From positions 54,635,378 through 54,699,377 of the forward strand of contig NC_057926.1 of the NCBI RefSeq assembly GCF_018873765.1: 64,000 nt of DNA. The letters are read 5' to 3'. Source of the stretch: Telopea speciosissima (taxonomy: Eukaryota; Streptophyta; Magnoliopsida; Proteales; Proteaceae). This document shows positions 1 through 12,056 of the stretch, piece after piece. Each line of letters starts with the position of its first letter. Position 1 is the first letter of the stretch. The notes beneath the pieces are model-generated. The model saw nothing but the letters and a program-made list of their open reading frames with translations, was not told the origin of the DNA and did no database searches. The position numbers and the translations under genes are program-made.

Positions 1-690
1 GTAAAAATATATATCTACATACATATGTATAAATGTATACAAAGATAAGTGTCAAGGATTAAGTATCATAATTTACATTTAATAGAAACCATTGTTTAAT
101 AATTATTATTCGATAAAACATGAAAAAGATAAAAACAAAGCCATGCCCGACCCACACTGAGCCTAATAGTCTGGCCTAAGCTGAGATACATCAGGCCGAC
201 CTCAGTCTGGGGCTGGGAACCCCAAGCTGATTTGGGTTTTAAAACACTTGGCCGACACGTAGGGTCAAGGTTAGCTTGCCTTGAGGCTGACAAAGCTAGG
301 CCACGACATCCCAGTCTGATTGCACTGTCATGCACCCATACATGGATCGATTTGATAGAGGACCCCACAACTATCTCATTGGTAATTTTATTCTAAAATA
401 ATTTGAGGTGACTCAAAACTACATTCATTTTTTTTTGTATTTTATATGCATTTTCCTCGTATGGCAATTTTTTGTTACTTATCTTGGACTAAAATTTTAC
501 CATTGAGATTGCTAGAGGATCCTTTATCATATGGATCCACTCCTATTTTGATATATGGTAGGCCAAGAATCATATTATTTCACTAGATATATATAGCTTC
601 ATAGTGAAGCTGAGGACCTGATAATTTTTCTTTTGGATGAAATGAAAATAATATGTTAAAAAATAGGAAAAAGAATTACCACTCTAAAGC
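1..690. other. Intergenic, nothing recognised
   Basis: AT-rich sequence with stop codons in all frames and no protein motif, hairpin or target duplication that I can support. It does not match the flanks shared by the phosphate transporter copies. Confidence 0.5.
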
Positions 691-694
691 CATC

Positions 695-1171
695 GAGGCA
701 ATTTATTGGGCTGGCCCAGGCCTAACGTGGGTTGTAAGGACCATGTATTGGTATGGGCCTAGGACCTGACCCATGGATCATGGACAAAGATTGCCATCTT
801 AGAAGGTGTTTCTTCGAAGGGGATGGGCCAAGAGTTGCCGTGGGCAGAACTTGGCACATATAAGTTGTTTTGATTCCAAGAGTGCGGAGAGAGGGATTTC
901 TAATGTATAAACTGCTATTTATACAGAACAAAGGGTACAATTCGGGCTTAAGCAATTCGTGTGCTTGATCCTTGCGAATCCAAATCATGATAACAGAATC
1001 TATGAATGTGTAAACCGATTCTAAGATCTAATCTTAATTGAATTATTTAATCCGAAATCTTGTTATATAAAGTCATCCACCTAAGCTGTCAGGAGAAGAT
1101 TCCCAACTGTTATACAAAGTCAATTTAAGGTCCCAAGCTTCATCAATGAGGGATTACTCCCTAACACCCTT
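695..1171. repeat. Duplicated array-flank block, copy 0
   Basis: The block opens with GAGGCAATTTATTGGGCTGG and closes with GAGGGATTACTCCCTAACAC. The same block recurs at about 6155, 16055 and 30175, each time upstream of a minus-strand PHT1 copy. Here no gene copy lies to its left inside the window, so it is probably the upstream tail of a further copy beyond the left edge. Confidence 0.7.
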
Positions 1172-1191
1172 TTATGTGTGGGCCCTTATAG

Positions 1192-1990
1192 TGTTGGGTT
1201 GGGTGTGTCTTGTATTCTGCTGGTTCACATAATTTTAATTGGTTTATATATACAATTGGAATGGGATTTGGGTCAATTACGTTGTTTGATTGGGTTTTTT
1301 CTCATGGTTGTGTATTTGTCCCCGAAATGTGATATCAAAATGAAGTTCGGCATATCGTTGCAGAGTGTGCACAAAGATCTAGAAACGGATGCTGTGCAAG
1401 TAGAAGAAGAACGTACAATTCCAAGTTTTAATTTCAGATAGACGTAGGGAAAGAGAAATCGAATTGTAGAAAGAAAGAGTTCTTACCAAATTGAAGAGTG
1501 GTCACAGAAGGTGAATTTTACCAGGAAAAAAAAATAGTGGAAGAGGTTCGTACAAAGTGATATGAAGTGCTTATACGTTTAAGGTGAGTTTTTTTTTTTT
1601 TGGGGGGGGGGGGGAATTATAGAATTTCCATACTTTAAAAGATAAAAATTGAAAGTGCCTTGAGTGAGGGTAAATGATGGCCTAGATTATGGTTTTTTTT
1701 TTTTTTTAATTTTATTTTTTGGGTAGGTGTCATCTTTAGAGGAGGAAGCTAGCTAGAGAGTGATGTAGTTGATTAATTGGTATCTGCAATCCATGTGGAT
1801 GAGATTCATTTTAAGATCTACTCTTGCTTGATCTTAACTTATTGGGGAAGACACAATTGCCCTCATCTAAGTTGATACTTGATAAAGCTTGCTCTATCTT
1901 AGAGATCAAGGGGCAACTACATCCACAATGGAGGTGTGAAAGCAATGGTGGAGGCTAGCATGAAGGAGGGGGGAAGGGGGAGGGGAGAGG
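1192..1990 (+). mobile_element. LTR fragment and leader, Ty1/copia-like fossil
   Basis: The segment starts TGTTGGGTTGGGTGTGTCTT and matches the LTR at 19025-19377 and the leader that follows it, including the GATATCAAAAT stretch where a tRNA-Met primer site would lie. It is a shorter, broken relative of that copy. No element coding sequence is present. It sits just downstream of the 3' flank of PHT1 copy 1. Confidence 0.55.
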
Positions 1991-2388
1991 GGGTTGGGAG
2001 GGTTTTGCAAAAATCTAGTTGAGAACGATTTTAAGTGAATACCTAAGGATATAGAGTAACGATCATATGAATAGATTGCCCAGTCCTATACCTAGTTAAT
2101 TGAGAATGATTTTAAGTGAAAAGTTAAGGACATCCATAGTGCATCAATAATCACACATAATATATAAACTAATAATTAAATAAAAATATCAACAAAAAAA
2201 TTTTCGGTAATAAATAGAAATTCAAGTTTTTGATGAACATATAACTAAGAATACATACAACATTTATTATGCAACAAATGATGCTCATAAGATATTGAAA
2301 TATTTTTTTCTGTTCACATAAAAGACAAAGAAGAAACATTACAACCATATTGAATAAAAAAATATCCCAAGAAGGATTCAGTGAAGGA

Positions 2389-3903
2389 TTAAACAGAAAC
2401 AAGACTCGTCTCCTCCATCTCATTTCCTTCGTCAGACTCGGCATCTCCAGATATTTCCTCAAGAGATTTTCCCTTGGCATCGGGCACCAAGAACATAAAA
2501 ATCAATCCCAAGAAGTCGGCTGCAACAAACAGGTACAATGTCTTTTGTGTACGTATATACAAGAAGCCGAATGTCCCAACGATTGCCCCAGCCTTACCAG
2601 ATGCTGCCGATATACCGTGACAAGTTGACCTAAATCTTGCCGGGAATATTTCGGCCGGCACCACAAAAGTTGTGGCATTAGGCCCGAAATTGGAAAAGAA
2701 GAGGTGAATGCATACATGACTAGGAAGCCAACCTGGTTCCCAGGAATCTTCCAGTGATTATTGTAAGGAATGGCGAGTCCAAGCATGAAGACCAACATGA
2801 AGAAGAAACCCATCAACTGAATTACAAACCTACCAATGTGATCAATGAAGGCCACCGAAAACCAATACCCAGGAATAGTACCACAAAGGGCAATGATGGT
2901 TTGTGCCCTCGCAATCATGTACATCTCTTGAATTGCATTCATGGTGTTTGCAGGAGGGAGCCAATTCACTGCGGTGAAGATGTCATTCTAGAACAGAGTC
3001 TGACTGTAAAACGCAATGTCAAAAAAGAACCATGTTGTGGAGGTTCCAAGTAAATGAAGCCCATGTCGACGAAGGAATTCCTTAGAGAACAAGCCATATG
3101 AGTTGGAGGACGACATTACCATACTCTCCACTTTGTCTGGCTCTGCTTCCAACTCCACTTGCAACACCGTCACCATATCCGCAGCTGCCTTTTTGGCATT
3201 CCGGGCAACAAGGGCAGTGTAACGAGCGGTCTCAGGCATCTTCATACGCCAATAGTAAGTAAGTGCTGCTGGAAGGGTACCCACCATCAATATTATTCGC
3301 CACTGTGTTAATAGGTGCAGGGTAATAGGCGTTGAACGCTGAAGAAACGATGAGAGCGACGATTCCACTGGCTAAGTATCCAAAGCCTTGCATGGCGAAG
3401 ACTGCAGCGATGAAGGCACCTCGGGTCTTCTTATTAGCATACTCGGACATTATGGTAACCGATAATGGGTAGTCACCTCCAATGCCGAAACCTAACCAGA
3501 ACCTGAAGAAACATAAGATAGCCACCACTCCATTGGCTGTGGAACCAAAGGAAAGGCCAGAGGCAATAGAGCTGATGACCATGAGCATAAGTGTGACACC
3601 ATACACACGCTTTCGACCCATCTTGTCACCGAGCCACCCAAAGAAGAGCTGGCCGGCGACGGTGCCAACGAGGGCGACACCAGTAATGGCCTAGTTTGCT
3701 CTGGTGGGTAATGTACCAGGGGTATTTGATCCAGGTTTGTAGTAATAAATGCGGCCAATCAATTTGGTGATGAGGCCAATACAGAAGAGGTCATAGGCGT
3801 CGGTGAAGAAACCCATCCCAGCAATCACAATTGCTCTGAAGTGGTATAACTGGATCTTAGCCACATCAAGTGCTTTAAGCACCTGTAGCTGATCCCTAGC
3901 CAT
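2389..3903 (-). pseudogene. PHT1 phosphate transporter pseudogene, copy 1 (type A)
   Basis: Homology to the intact copies runs from the start codon at 3903 to about 2389. Seen: the N-terminus ([16 protein letters not shown]), the MFS motif [14 protein letters not shown] and a slightly altered PHT1 signature ([13 protein letters not shown]). The frame is broken by an in-frame TAG at about codon 71, a deletion of about 40 bp near 3300 (in the loop after TM6 in this family), a TAG replacing a Gln codon near 2990, and a one-base loss near 2712. Type A is shown by [13 protein letters not shown] and YYYKPGS, shared with copy 2. The family moves Pi with protons across the root plasma membrane; this copy cannot make a full protein. 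Its promoter P1BS is also altered. Confidence 0.93.
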
Positions 3904-4054
3904 GGCTTGCTACCTGGGACCTAGCTAGCTCTCTCTCTCTCTTTCTCCCCTTTTCCTTCCTTCCACACAAGACAAGAAGACTAACAGTTATTGTTTTCTC
4001 TCTCGTTAGCCTTTTTCTTGCAAATTTCTTGCAACAATCATTCAGAATGGTATG

Positions 4055-4133
4055 TTTTTATAGTGTTGCTTCAGAGTTCAAAGTCTCTCTATAATTTATT
4101 GTGAGAATCTAGACCTCCATGTACGGAATGTGC
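4055..4133 (-). promoter_or_regulatory. Promoter of PHT1 copy 1, altered P1BS
   Basis: A TATA box lies at 4055-4062 (minus strand TATAAAAA). At 4126-4133, where the other copies carry GAATATGC, the sequence is GAATGTGC. That breaks the GNATATNC consensus bound by PHR1-type regulators. The surrounding bases are conserved, so the change is a substitution within an aligned site. Confidence 0.75.
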
Positions 4134-5105
4134 TTCTTCATAAGTCAACTTAAAAGAACATAAACCATGTGTTGTGTATATCGGGGTCTTAAAAGTCAGT
4201 TAGTCTTTTGGATTGGTGCGTGATTTGTGTGATTACATTTTCATAAAAAAATAAAATCTATCTTTTGTCAATTTTTTTTTTTTTTTTTCATTTTTGGGTT
4301 TTATCTATCGTTAGAAAATTCTTAGAATTTAGCCTAATCTGATTAATCACCACATACAAATACTTGGGCCTTATGTGGTGGAAAATTTGCCCTTGAACAA
4401 GTTATGTGGTAGCTCTAGCGATTAGATGAACAAGTTATATATGTGTAGGATTTGCTATTTGTCAAAATTCAAAGTTTTAAATTAACCCTTGGTCATAACT
4501 CTTTAATTCAATAATCCACCCCCCTTATGTCTTATTGTATTGATATCTTGTAATCTTAATCATCGATTTTCACAAATTTTATTTTTATTGGATTTTGAAA
4601 ATTATATTTCACTGTGTGGTCAGATTTGTTAGAGCCAAAAATTACATGTGAGATAGACTGCTAGAGAACCTATGCTCTAGTATCCAGTAGAAAAAAAGGG
4701 GGATGGGGAGGGGTACCTTTTAATATAATAAGAGAACTTAATTGGGAACTATTCCTTCATGCGAATCATGCCATACTAAGGTATTGATTTACTTCACTCC
4801 AAAGTTTTCTTATACATTTAAAATTTAAAAAAAGAAAGAAAGAAAGAAAGAAAGAATTTAATCTTAGGTTGATGTTTATAGTGAAGGTTATGCATGAACA
4901 ATAACAATTCAACGTTATCATAACTAAATAGGGTCAGCTATATGGATCATTTCTTCCAATCAATTCTATTCAAAGTTATACTTGGTAGAAGATTATGCGT
5001 GTAATTTAATCAATTCCTGACGGAAGGATTATATTGTATATAGCACGTAATAGACGATAGCGCACACCAAAGTGTTATGACTAATTCTTTTAGTTATTCC
5101 CTTTT
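4134..5105. other. Upstream flank of copy 1
   Basis: Non-coding flank that aligns by eye with the flanks upstream of copies 2 and 3 (for example GAATCATGCCATACTAAG near 4765, 14905 and 22920). It includes a GAAA microsatellite near 4835-4858. No gene seen. Confidence 0.7.
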
Positions 5106-5277
5106 CTCCTCTCAGGTTCCCTGCCCGGTCAGGTTCGTAGGTTCCTCTCATAGGGAGGGCGGAAATGACGCCCTCACCCCACCCGGGTAGTGTGTTTGGG
5201 CAGGGGGTGAGGTCATCATTTCCGATCCCCTATGAGAGGAACCTATGAACCTGACCGGGCAAAGAACCTGAGAGGAG
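5106..5277. mobile_element. Hairpin MITE
   Basis: Two long inverted arms (CTCCTCTCAGGTTC at the left, GAACCTGAGAGGAG at the right) enclose a core with a CCTCACCCC...GGGGTGAGG stem. Copies 2 and 3 lack the insert: their flanks read straight through TTATTCCCCCTACCTTTGGG. That empty site shows it is a discrete insertion. The target duplication is not clear. Confidence 0.8.
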
Positions 5278-5670
5278 TTAAGTCCCCTTGCCTTTGGGTA
5301 TAGCACCTATGTACGGGTGACATGTCATGCAATGATTCCTCCATATACTCTTTCTTTGTGTGCTTCAATCAAACTTGGATAGGTTGAAAAACCCTCAATG
5401 ATGCAACTAAGACAAATGCGTGTCGGTCTCCCGGATAAAACAAAATTTTTTTTTTTTTTGTTTCTCAAGTAGTGGTGGACTTTCTTACAATACGTCTCTT
5501 CGCGTTCTACGAAGTTACACTTAAACTTGAAAGAAAAACTTTCAAGGGAGAATTGGTAAAAGAAAGAACACTTTATTGTGTACACATACACTCAAAAGAG
5601 GAGAGAATTAGAAAAGGTATAATATAGTCAATAATAATTAAAAATAATGAAGAAAGAGAAGAATAAGAAC

Positions 5671-5769
5671 ACGAAAGTATTGTCGTTATCGGAAATAGAG
5701 GATTGGAGATGGGAATACAAATCAATGTTTAGTTGATGCTTATAGGAACCAAGTTAATCCTTTTATTCA
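5671..5769 (+). repeat. WRW block, copy in unit 1
   Basis: About 100 bp containing GAAATAGAGGATTGGAGATGG and then GGAACCAAGTTAATCC. It recurs at about 15625, 29660, 39110, 50930 and 62300 on the same strand, and partly at 33463-33520 on the other strand. In several copies it reads as one open frame containing EDWRW. Confidence 0.65.
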
Positions 5770-5778
5770 TTAATAATA

Positions 5779-5914
5779 GGAGCGCTGTTCTCTGTGCCGC
5801 AGCGCAGGCTGCGCCCAGGAACAAGGGGGTGGATGCAATGATCACTCTGCCCCCTGAGTGGCAGCCCCATGTGCCTAGGCGCAACTTGCGCTACGGCACA
5901 GAGAACATTCTCCC
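5779..5914. mobile_element. Hairpin MITE, Mutator-type, 9-bp TSD
   Basis: Arms GTTCTCTGTGCCGCAGCGCA and its near complement enclose a short core. The flanks carry a perfect 9-bp duplication, TTAATAATA, at 5770-5778 and 5915-5923. Nine-bp duplications are typical of Mutator elements. The same insertion is present in unit 2, so it predates that duplication. Confidence 0.87.
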
Positions 5915-6154
5915 TTAATAATATTATATCTTATTTCTTCTACTTATTATTTTTCAATATTATATCTTATTTCTTATTTCTTCTAGTTATTATTTTCCAA
6001 ATGAACATATCTATACTATAAGTTGTAAGATTATGATTTCTATATGTATATTCCCCTTCATTTTTTATTAACCTAGATTGCGGGTTTGACTTATTTCAAA
6101 TTAAGGTTTCTATCATGGGTAGAACTTTCCGGCTCTTATATAATGTAATAATCA

Positions 6155-7045
6155 GAGGCAATTTATTGGGCTGGGCTGGGCCAGGCTTAGCGTGGGTTGT
6201 AAGGACCATGTATTGGTATGGGCTTAGGACCTGACCCATGGATCATGAACAGAGATTGCCATATTAGTTGGCGTTTCTTCAAATGGGGTGTGCCGGGGAA
6301 GAGGGCGCGGTGGGAAGAGCTGTGCCGTGGGCGCACAAAACTTGGCATATGAGTAGTTTTTATTCCAAGAGGGGAGAGAGAGGGGTTTCTAATATATAAC
6401 CCGTCATTTATACAGAACAAATGATACAATTTGGGCTTAAGCAATTTGTGTGCTTGATCGTTGCAAATTTAAATCTTAATGTAAACCAAATTTAAGAACG
6501 TATAAACCCGATCAAAGAACTAATCTTAATTGAATTATTTAATCCAAAAGCTTAAGCTATTAGGCAGAGGCTCAATTGGTATATGAAGTTGTTGTGTCAA
6601 GAAATCGTCAGATGGATCCCCCAGGATGAAACCTACAAAGAACAAATAAGCAAGGGAGAGTTAGTCTTCTCTGGTGGGGTACTTTTTGATGCTTAAGTCA
6701 GGTCTTTTTAGCAACAGACAATGCAAGGGAATTCAAGGGAATAGGTTAGATGATTTTACCTGACCCTTAGGCCTCCTATTTATATGCCAGACTAGATAAA
6801 AGTTGAGCCTCCCTAGGAGACGATGAGTCTTGCGCTCCATGCTGAGCTTGTTATGATAAGTTGATCAATCTTATTAGAAGCGTATTGATTGGAGAGTCCA
6901 CCTCTAATGGGAGCTTTTATTTTTTAGATGGGTGGGAGATCTTGTTTCTTTTTAGGATACGTTTGTTGCTTTCTCTGTGGGGATTGTATCCTCACAAGTT
7001 TCTTGATCCAGGCCAGTCGGGTGCCGTGCGGTCATAACCCAACGT
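6155..7045. repeat. Duplicated array-flank block, copy 1
   Basis: Copy of the GAGGCAATTTATTGGG block. It continues to about 7045, where similarity to unit 2 (around 16950) ends abruptly after GCATAACCC/TCATAACCC. That break marks the left edge of a large insertion. Confidence 0.7.
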
Positions 7046-7580
7046 GATAACTTGGACATGTCCAATTTTTCTAAAACCCCAGATTACCGTTAATCTAATT
7101 TAATTCTATTTTTACCCTCGTCAATCCCAAAACACCTTTTTCATCTTTTTTTCCCCAAAAACCCCTTTTTGGTTTCTGTATCTGCTTCTTCTTCCTCGCA
7201 TGCCTCACACCTGCAACATCAAAAAGATCTCATTGAACTCTTTCGCATAAACGACGAACACCACCGCAAGATTTTCTTGCCTCTTATTCCTCTTCGCGTG
7301 TCTTTTTATTCCTCTTCTTCCTATCCGTGTTTCTCCTTCTTCGTCTCCTTCCGCCAGCACCACCGTCATGGTCAAGCCTTTCTTTTTAAATTGAAGTCAA
7401 AGCAGAGAACTTATTCTGTCGGTGCCTACCAAGAAACTTAAACAGATGATGTAATCATATGAAACAATGAATGACGATGATCATCTCTAATGGAATGATA
7501 CAATTTCAGATTTCTTTTTTTTCAATTTTACTCCTACTGAAAAATCTATTCTTGATTCTAATTGAAAAGAACAAAATTAT

Positions 7581-7770
7581 TGTAAGGGTATTTATGTAAT
7601 ATCCCTTCATATGTTCTAATATAATCCTACTTGTATTAATGCCCAGGCTGTGAGGGACAATCTAGTAATTAGCCCATCTAACCTAAACCCTAGTTTCCCT
7701 ATATATACTAGCTGGAGGCAGCAGTCTGGGTATTTCAAACTAGATATTCAGGGTGTAATGCTTTAAGCAA
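7581..7770 (+). repeat. Left LTR of copia copy 1
   Basis: Direct match to 11246-11435. It begins TGTAAGGG and contains a TATA-like CTATATATACTAGCTGG. Confidence 0.85.
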
Positions 7771-10700
7771 TCCATTCAAATTATAAGCACATCCAAAATA
7801 AAAGGAGTTAACAGACAATGTAGGTTAGGACATGTGAACTATAGGAAAATGCTCAAACTAGCTAAAACTCATAATTTACCATTAGACACTTCAATTAGAT
7901 TTAACAGATGTGAAGTGTGTGCTCAAACCAAAATAACTAAAAAATCGTTCAGACCAGTTTCTAGGAGCACTCAACTTCTTGAACTTATACATTCTGACAT
8001 TTGTGACTTTACACAACTAAAGGAGGTCGGAAGTATTTGATAACATTTATAGACGATTTTTCTAGATATTATCATTTATACCTGTTAAAATCTAAAGATG
8101 AAGTATTTAAAATTTTTAAAATTTTCAAGAATAGGGTAGAAAATCAGTTAAACTTGAAAATTAAAAGATTGAGAAGTGATAGGGGAGGAGAATACAAATT
8201 GACAGAGTTCAAGGAATTCTGTGCCTCTGCAGGCATAATCCTTGAAACTACTGCTCCTTACTCACCTCAATCAAATGGCATAGCTGAAAGAAAGAACAGG
8301 ACGTTAACAGAGATGTTAAACTCCATGTTATTGACAGCCGGCATGCCCTCTTGCTATTGGGGAGAAGCAGTGTTGACTGCAAATCACATTCTAAATAGAC
8401 TACCACATTCAAAACTGACTTCTACACCTTATGAACTATGGCATAATCATCACTGTAGATATGACACTCTTAAGGTTTGGGGCTGTATAGCTTATGTTAG
8501 GATACAAGACCCTAGGAGACCTAAGGTGGGAACTAGAACAAACACTTGTGTATATCTAGGTTGTGCAGAAGACAGTGTTGCAGACCGGTTTTTGGATCTA
8601 TCAATCAATGTGGTGATAGAATCTAGGGATGTTATATTCTTTGAGGATAAACTCCTTAGAGATAAAGGCCTGACCATGCCTGGTCTGACTGAAGTGGTTA
8701 CAGAATCACCTTTGGAATCTGAATCAATTATTTCTGACACTACTCCCACAATGCTCCTTGAATCAGAATCTAGAAGAGTATCTACTAGAGATCGAGTACC
8801 CAAGAATTTTGGTGAGGATTTTGTGACCTCTCATTTAAAGGCTGATCCATCCACCTATAAGGAAGCGATGAGATCTAGGGACTCACTGTTATGGAAAGAT
8901 GCCATTGATGAGGAAATGAGCTCTTTAATGCAGAATGAGACCTGTCACCTTGTTGATCTGCCTAGAGGGGCCAAGACAATAGGGTGTAAGTGGGTACTGA
9001 AGAAGAAACTTAATCCGGATGGGTCTATGGCCAGGTATAAAGCACGATTAGTAGTTAAGGGCTATAAACAGGTGAGAGGGATAGATTATTTTGACATCTA
9101 CTCCCCGGTTTGCCATTTGGCAACAATAAGGATTCTTCTTGCCATAGTATCTATTAAGCACTATGTTGTGCATCAAATGGATGTAAAAATGACTTTCCTT
9201 AATGGAGACCTAACAGAAGAAATCTACATGAACCAATCTAAAGAGTTTGTCATGGAAGGTTCTGAAAAAAGAGTTTGTAAATTAAGCAAATCTCTCTATG
9301 GTCTTAAACAAGCACCTAAATTGTGGCATGAGAAGTTTGACAAGACAGTAAAGAGCCTTGGTTTTCAAACCAGCAACTCGGATAAGTGCCTTTATTTTTT
9401 GTCTGAGTAAAACAAGGTCGCGATTATTTACTTGTATGTAGATGACATGTTGATTCTAGGTTCTGATCTCTTTGTAGTGAGTGACATGAAAAAAATCTTG
9501 TCCAAAGAATTCGACATGAAAGATCTTGGTGTGGTAGACACCATTCTTGGGATGAGAGTAAGCTTCAGTGAGCAAGGGATCACCCTTAGTCAGACTCATT
9601 ACATTGAGAAGCTACTTTCTAGTTGGGGATACAGTGATTATAAACCGATTGAGACACCCTATGACTATAATAAACAGTTGAAACCTAACACAGGTGACAC
9701 CGTGAATCAGTTAGATTATTCTAAACTGATTGGTAGTCTCATGTATGCAATGAGTTGCACTAGGCCAGACATAGCCTTTACGGTAGGCATGCTGAGTCGT
9801 TTCACTAGTAATCCTGAAAAAGAGCATTGGGATGCCCTATCGAGGCTGATGAGATACCTTAAGGGTACTCAAGGTTATGCTTTATGTTATACTGGACATC
9901 CTCCAACTTTGGAAGGATATTCTGATGCATCTTGGTGCTCAGATTTGGGAGACAGCAGATCCACCAGTGATTATGTATTTACACTAGGAGGAGCAGCTGT
10001 AGCATGGAAATCCAAGAGACAAACTAGTATTGCTCTGTCATCTATGGAATCGAAACTTTATGCTTTAGCTTCTGCGGGAGATGAAGCAGAGTGGATAAAG
10101 GATCTGATCATAGATATTCCATTGAGGAGTTTTAAGTTAAACTCTATACCTATATTCTGTGATAATCAAGCAACAAAGACGATTGTGAATAACTCACTCT
10201 TTAATGGTAAAAGGAGACACATCAGGCTGAAACAGGCCATGCTGAATTATAGAACAGAACAAGGGATTATCACTTTGATTGATGTGAGATCGAAGGATAA
10301 TACGACAGATGCCCTTACAAAGGGATTGAACAAAGATCGAACATTCAAAACTACAGGGGAGATGGGGTTAAAGACCATTTAGTCAGGTCTTAACCTAACC
10401 CAGTATTATTTTGAATTATTCGAATCTCATCTAGCCTTGGTAAGCATTCGGGATAGTTTACATGTTTTAGATAACTTAATTAGGTTACTGAGTATGGGAG
10501 TTTGTGAAACCATTCCAAACTTGATGGTGTAGCAAATTTTTATGTGAAGTCTGCTTACTTTGTTATTCCACAAAGGAATATGAAAAATGTCTAATATGTT
10601 TCAATGATATTGTGCTAGTCTTTATGTCATTCCAAATTTGATGACATGTCTTTTATAGTATGGTGTACCATTCCAAATTTGATGATACAACATAAATCTA

Positions 10701-11245
10701 TGACTGATATGACGAACACAGTATTCCAAATGGAAACATGGTATGGTCCTTATGATAGAGACTATATAGGATCGAGTTCTTGTAAAGAAACTTGATGATG
10801 ATGCTTATTATTTTTTGATTTACCTTCAACCATATATGAAATGTACTAAGTTCTTAATGTTGAACTAGATACTATTGTGCAAATGATTGAATTCATAATA
10901 TCTTATGAAATTCATATTTGACAAATTACAGAGAATGACGAAGATGGAGGAGAACGGTTGAATCTGGATCTCGATGAGGATGACTTACTTGATGAGTAAA
11001 GTCACATGGATTGCAAGAACTTTTCCTTTTGATTATTTCTTTTGGTTTAGCCACTTGCATGTGGAACGTCGGATTTATTATTGGGTTTAGTTTTGATCTA
11101 AAACCCTAGTTTTATTTCTTGAAGTTTACTTATTTCTTATTTGATTGATTGGATTATTGATATTCAATTTATATTGATTCAATTACTGATTGAACAATGG
11201 TTCCTATACATGTGTAATGGATATATGTAGAACATAGGAGGAGAT

Positions 11246-11463
11246 TGTAAGGGTATTTATGTAATATCCCTTCATATGTTCTAATATAATCCTACTTGTA
11301 TTAATGCCCAGGCTGTGAGGGGCAATCTAGTAACTAGCCCATCTGACCTAAACCCTAGTTTCCCTATATATACTAGCTGGAGGCAACAGTCTGGGTATTC
11401 CAAACTAGATACTCAGGGTGTAATGCTTTAAGCAACCTTGTGCTTAAAACCCTAACCCTAACA
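11246..11463 (+). repeat. Right LTR of copia copy 1
   Basis: 218 bp, TG...CA bounded, preceded by a purine tract. The same length and sequence family as both LTRs at 39764-39981 and 43001-43218. Confidence 0.9.
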
Positions 11464-11730
11464 ATTCTTACATACAGAATCTAAAAAATATATACAAGAT
11501 GTTCTGTTTGTCACTTTGTCTATTTACTAATAATCTGAAACTCAATTTCTCTTTCTCATCCCTTCGTTTTGCTTTCTGGGTAGACCTTCATTTTGGTTGG
11601 GCATGAATCATTCAACCAAACAGGATGAGAACGTAGAGAAAGAATTTCAAGAGAAAAAAACAAAAAAAAAGAAAGAAGAATCTCAAAAGAGAACAACATC
11701 AGTGCCACCAAAATCGTCAGAATTGGCAAT

Positions 11731-12056
11731 GAAATGATCGGACCATAACTCTTTAAGAAGCTTAAGCAGCAACTGTGCCTTGAGCTTGGCTCGCTTCGTA
11801 CAATCGCTCTGCACCAGCAAAGCAAGAGCTGCACCACCCCGCACGCCACTGCATCCCTCTGCAACTGCTCCGACACAGAGCACAGTGACAACAGAGCACC
11901 CACTGCGTACTCTATTGCCCTATCTGATATCTTCAATATGATCTTCACAAGAATCAGAACCATCAGCGTGTGGGAAGCGAAGGCCGTGCAACTCACCGGC
12001 ACCCGGTAGAGCAGCTCTACCATCACCAGAGCTCGCTCCGTGTCGGACTTCTGACG
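11731..12056 (-). pseudogene. U-box/ARM E3 ligase gene fragment (PUB25/26-like)
   Basis: The minus strand encodes TERALVMVELLYRVP, then ILKISDRAIEYAVGALLSL, QLQRDAVACGVV and, after a small frame change near 11820, LLVQSDCTKRAKLKAQ and LLKLLKELWSDHF. These match the C-terminal armadillo repeats of plant U-box ubiquitin ligases of the PUB25/PUB26 type, from my memory of that family. No U-box and no start are present, so this is a C-terminal fragment of about 109 codons. A pyrimidine-rich stretch (12090-12140) lies upstream on the same strand. It sits inside an inserted segment, which suggests transposon capture rather than a local gene. Confidence 0.8.

Larger units (their letters stand above)
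7581..11463 (+). mobile_element. Ty1/copia LTR retrotransposon, copy 1 (fossil)
   Basis: The LTRs start TGTAAGGGTATTTATG, and the right one ends AACCCTAACA. Parts seen in order on the plus strand: the integrase zinc-binding region, the integrase core, a copia-type reverse transcriptase with YVDDM, RNase H, and a polypurine tract (AACATAGGAGGAGAT) just before the right LTR. This integrase-before-RT order defines Ty1/copia. The element is broken, with a few breaks. Left and right LTRs differ at roughly 3% of the positions I could compare by eye, suggesting an age of the order of one to a few million years. Flanks ATTAT/ATTCT are a plausible 5-bp target duplication. Confidence 0.93.

Noticed and set aside
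4390-4415. CTTGTTC string upstream of copy 1, similar to mycorrhiza-response MYCS motifs
   Set aside because: Only the core matches, the longer consensus is absent, and it is not at a conserved spacing before the live copies.
7169-7441. Open frame of 90 codons, Ser/His-rich start
   Set aside because: Low-complexity composition, no motif, lies in a probable transposon interior. Not called as a gene.
11448-11463. Telomere-like CCCTAACCCTAAC at the copia LTR edge
   Set aside because: Only about two repeat units, present in the LTRs of both copia copies, so it is LTR sequence and not an interstitial telomere.
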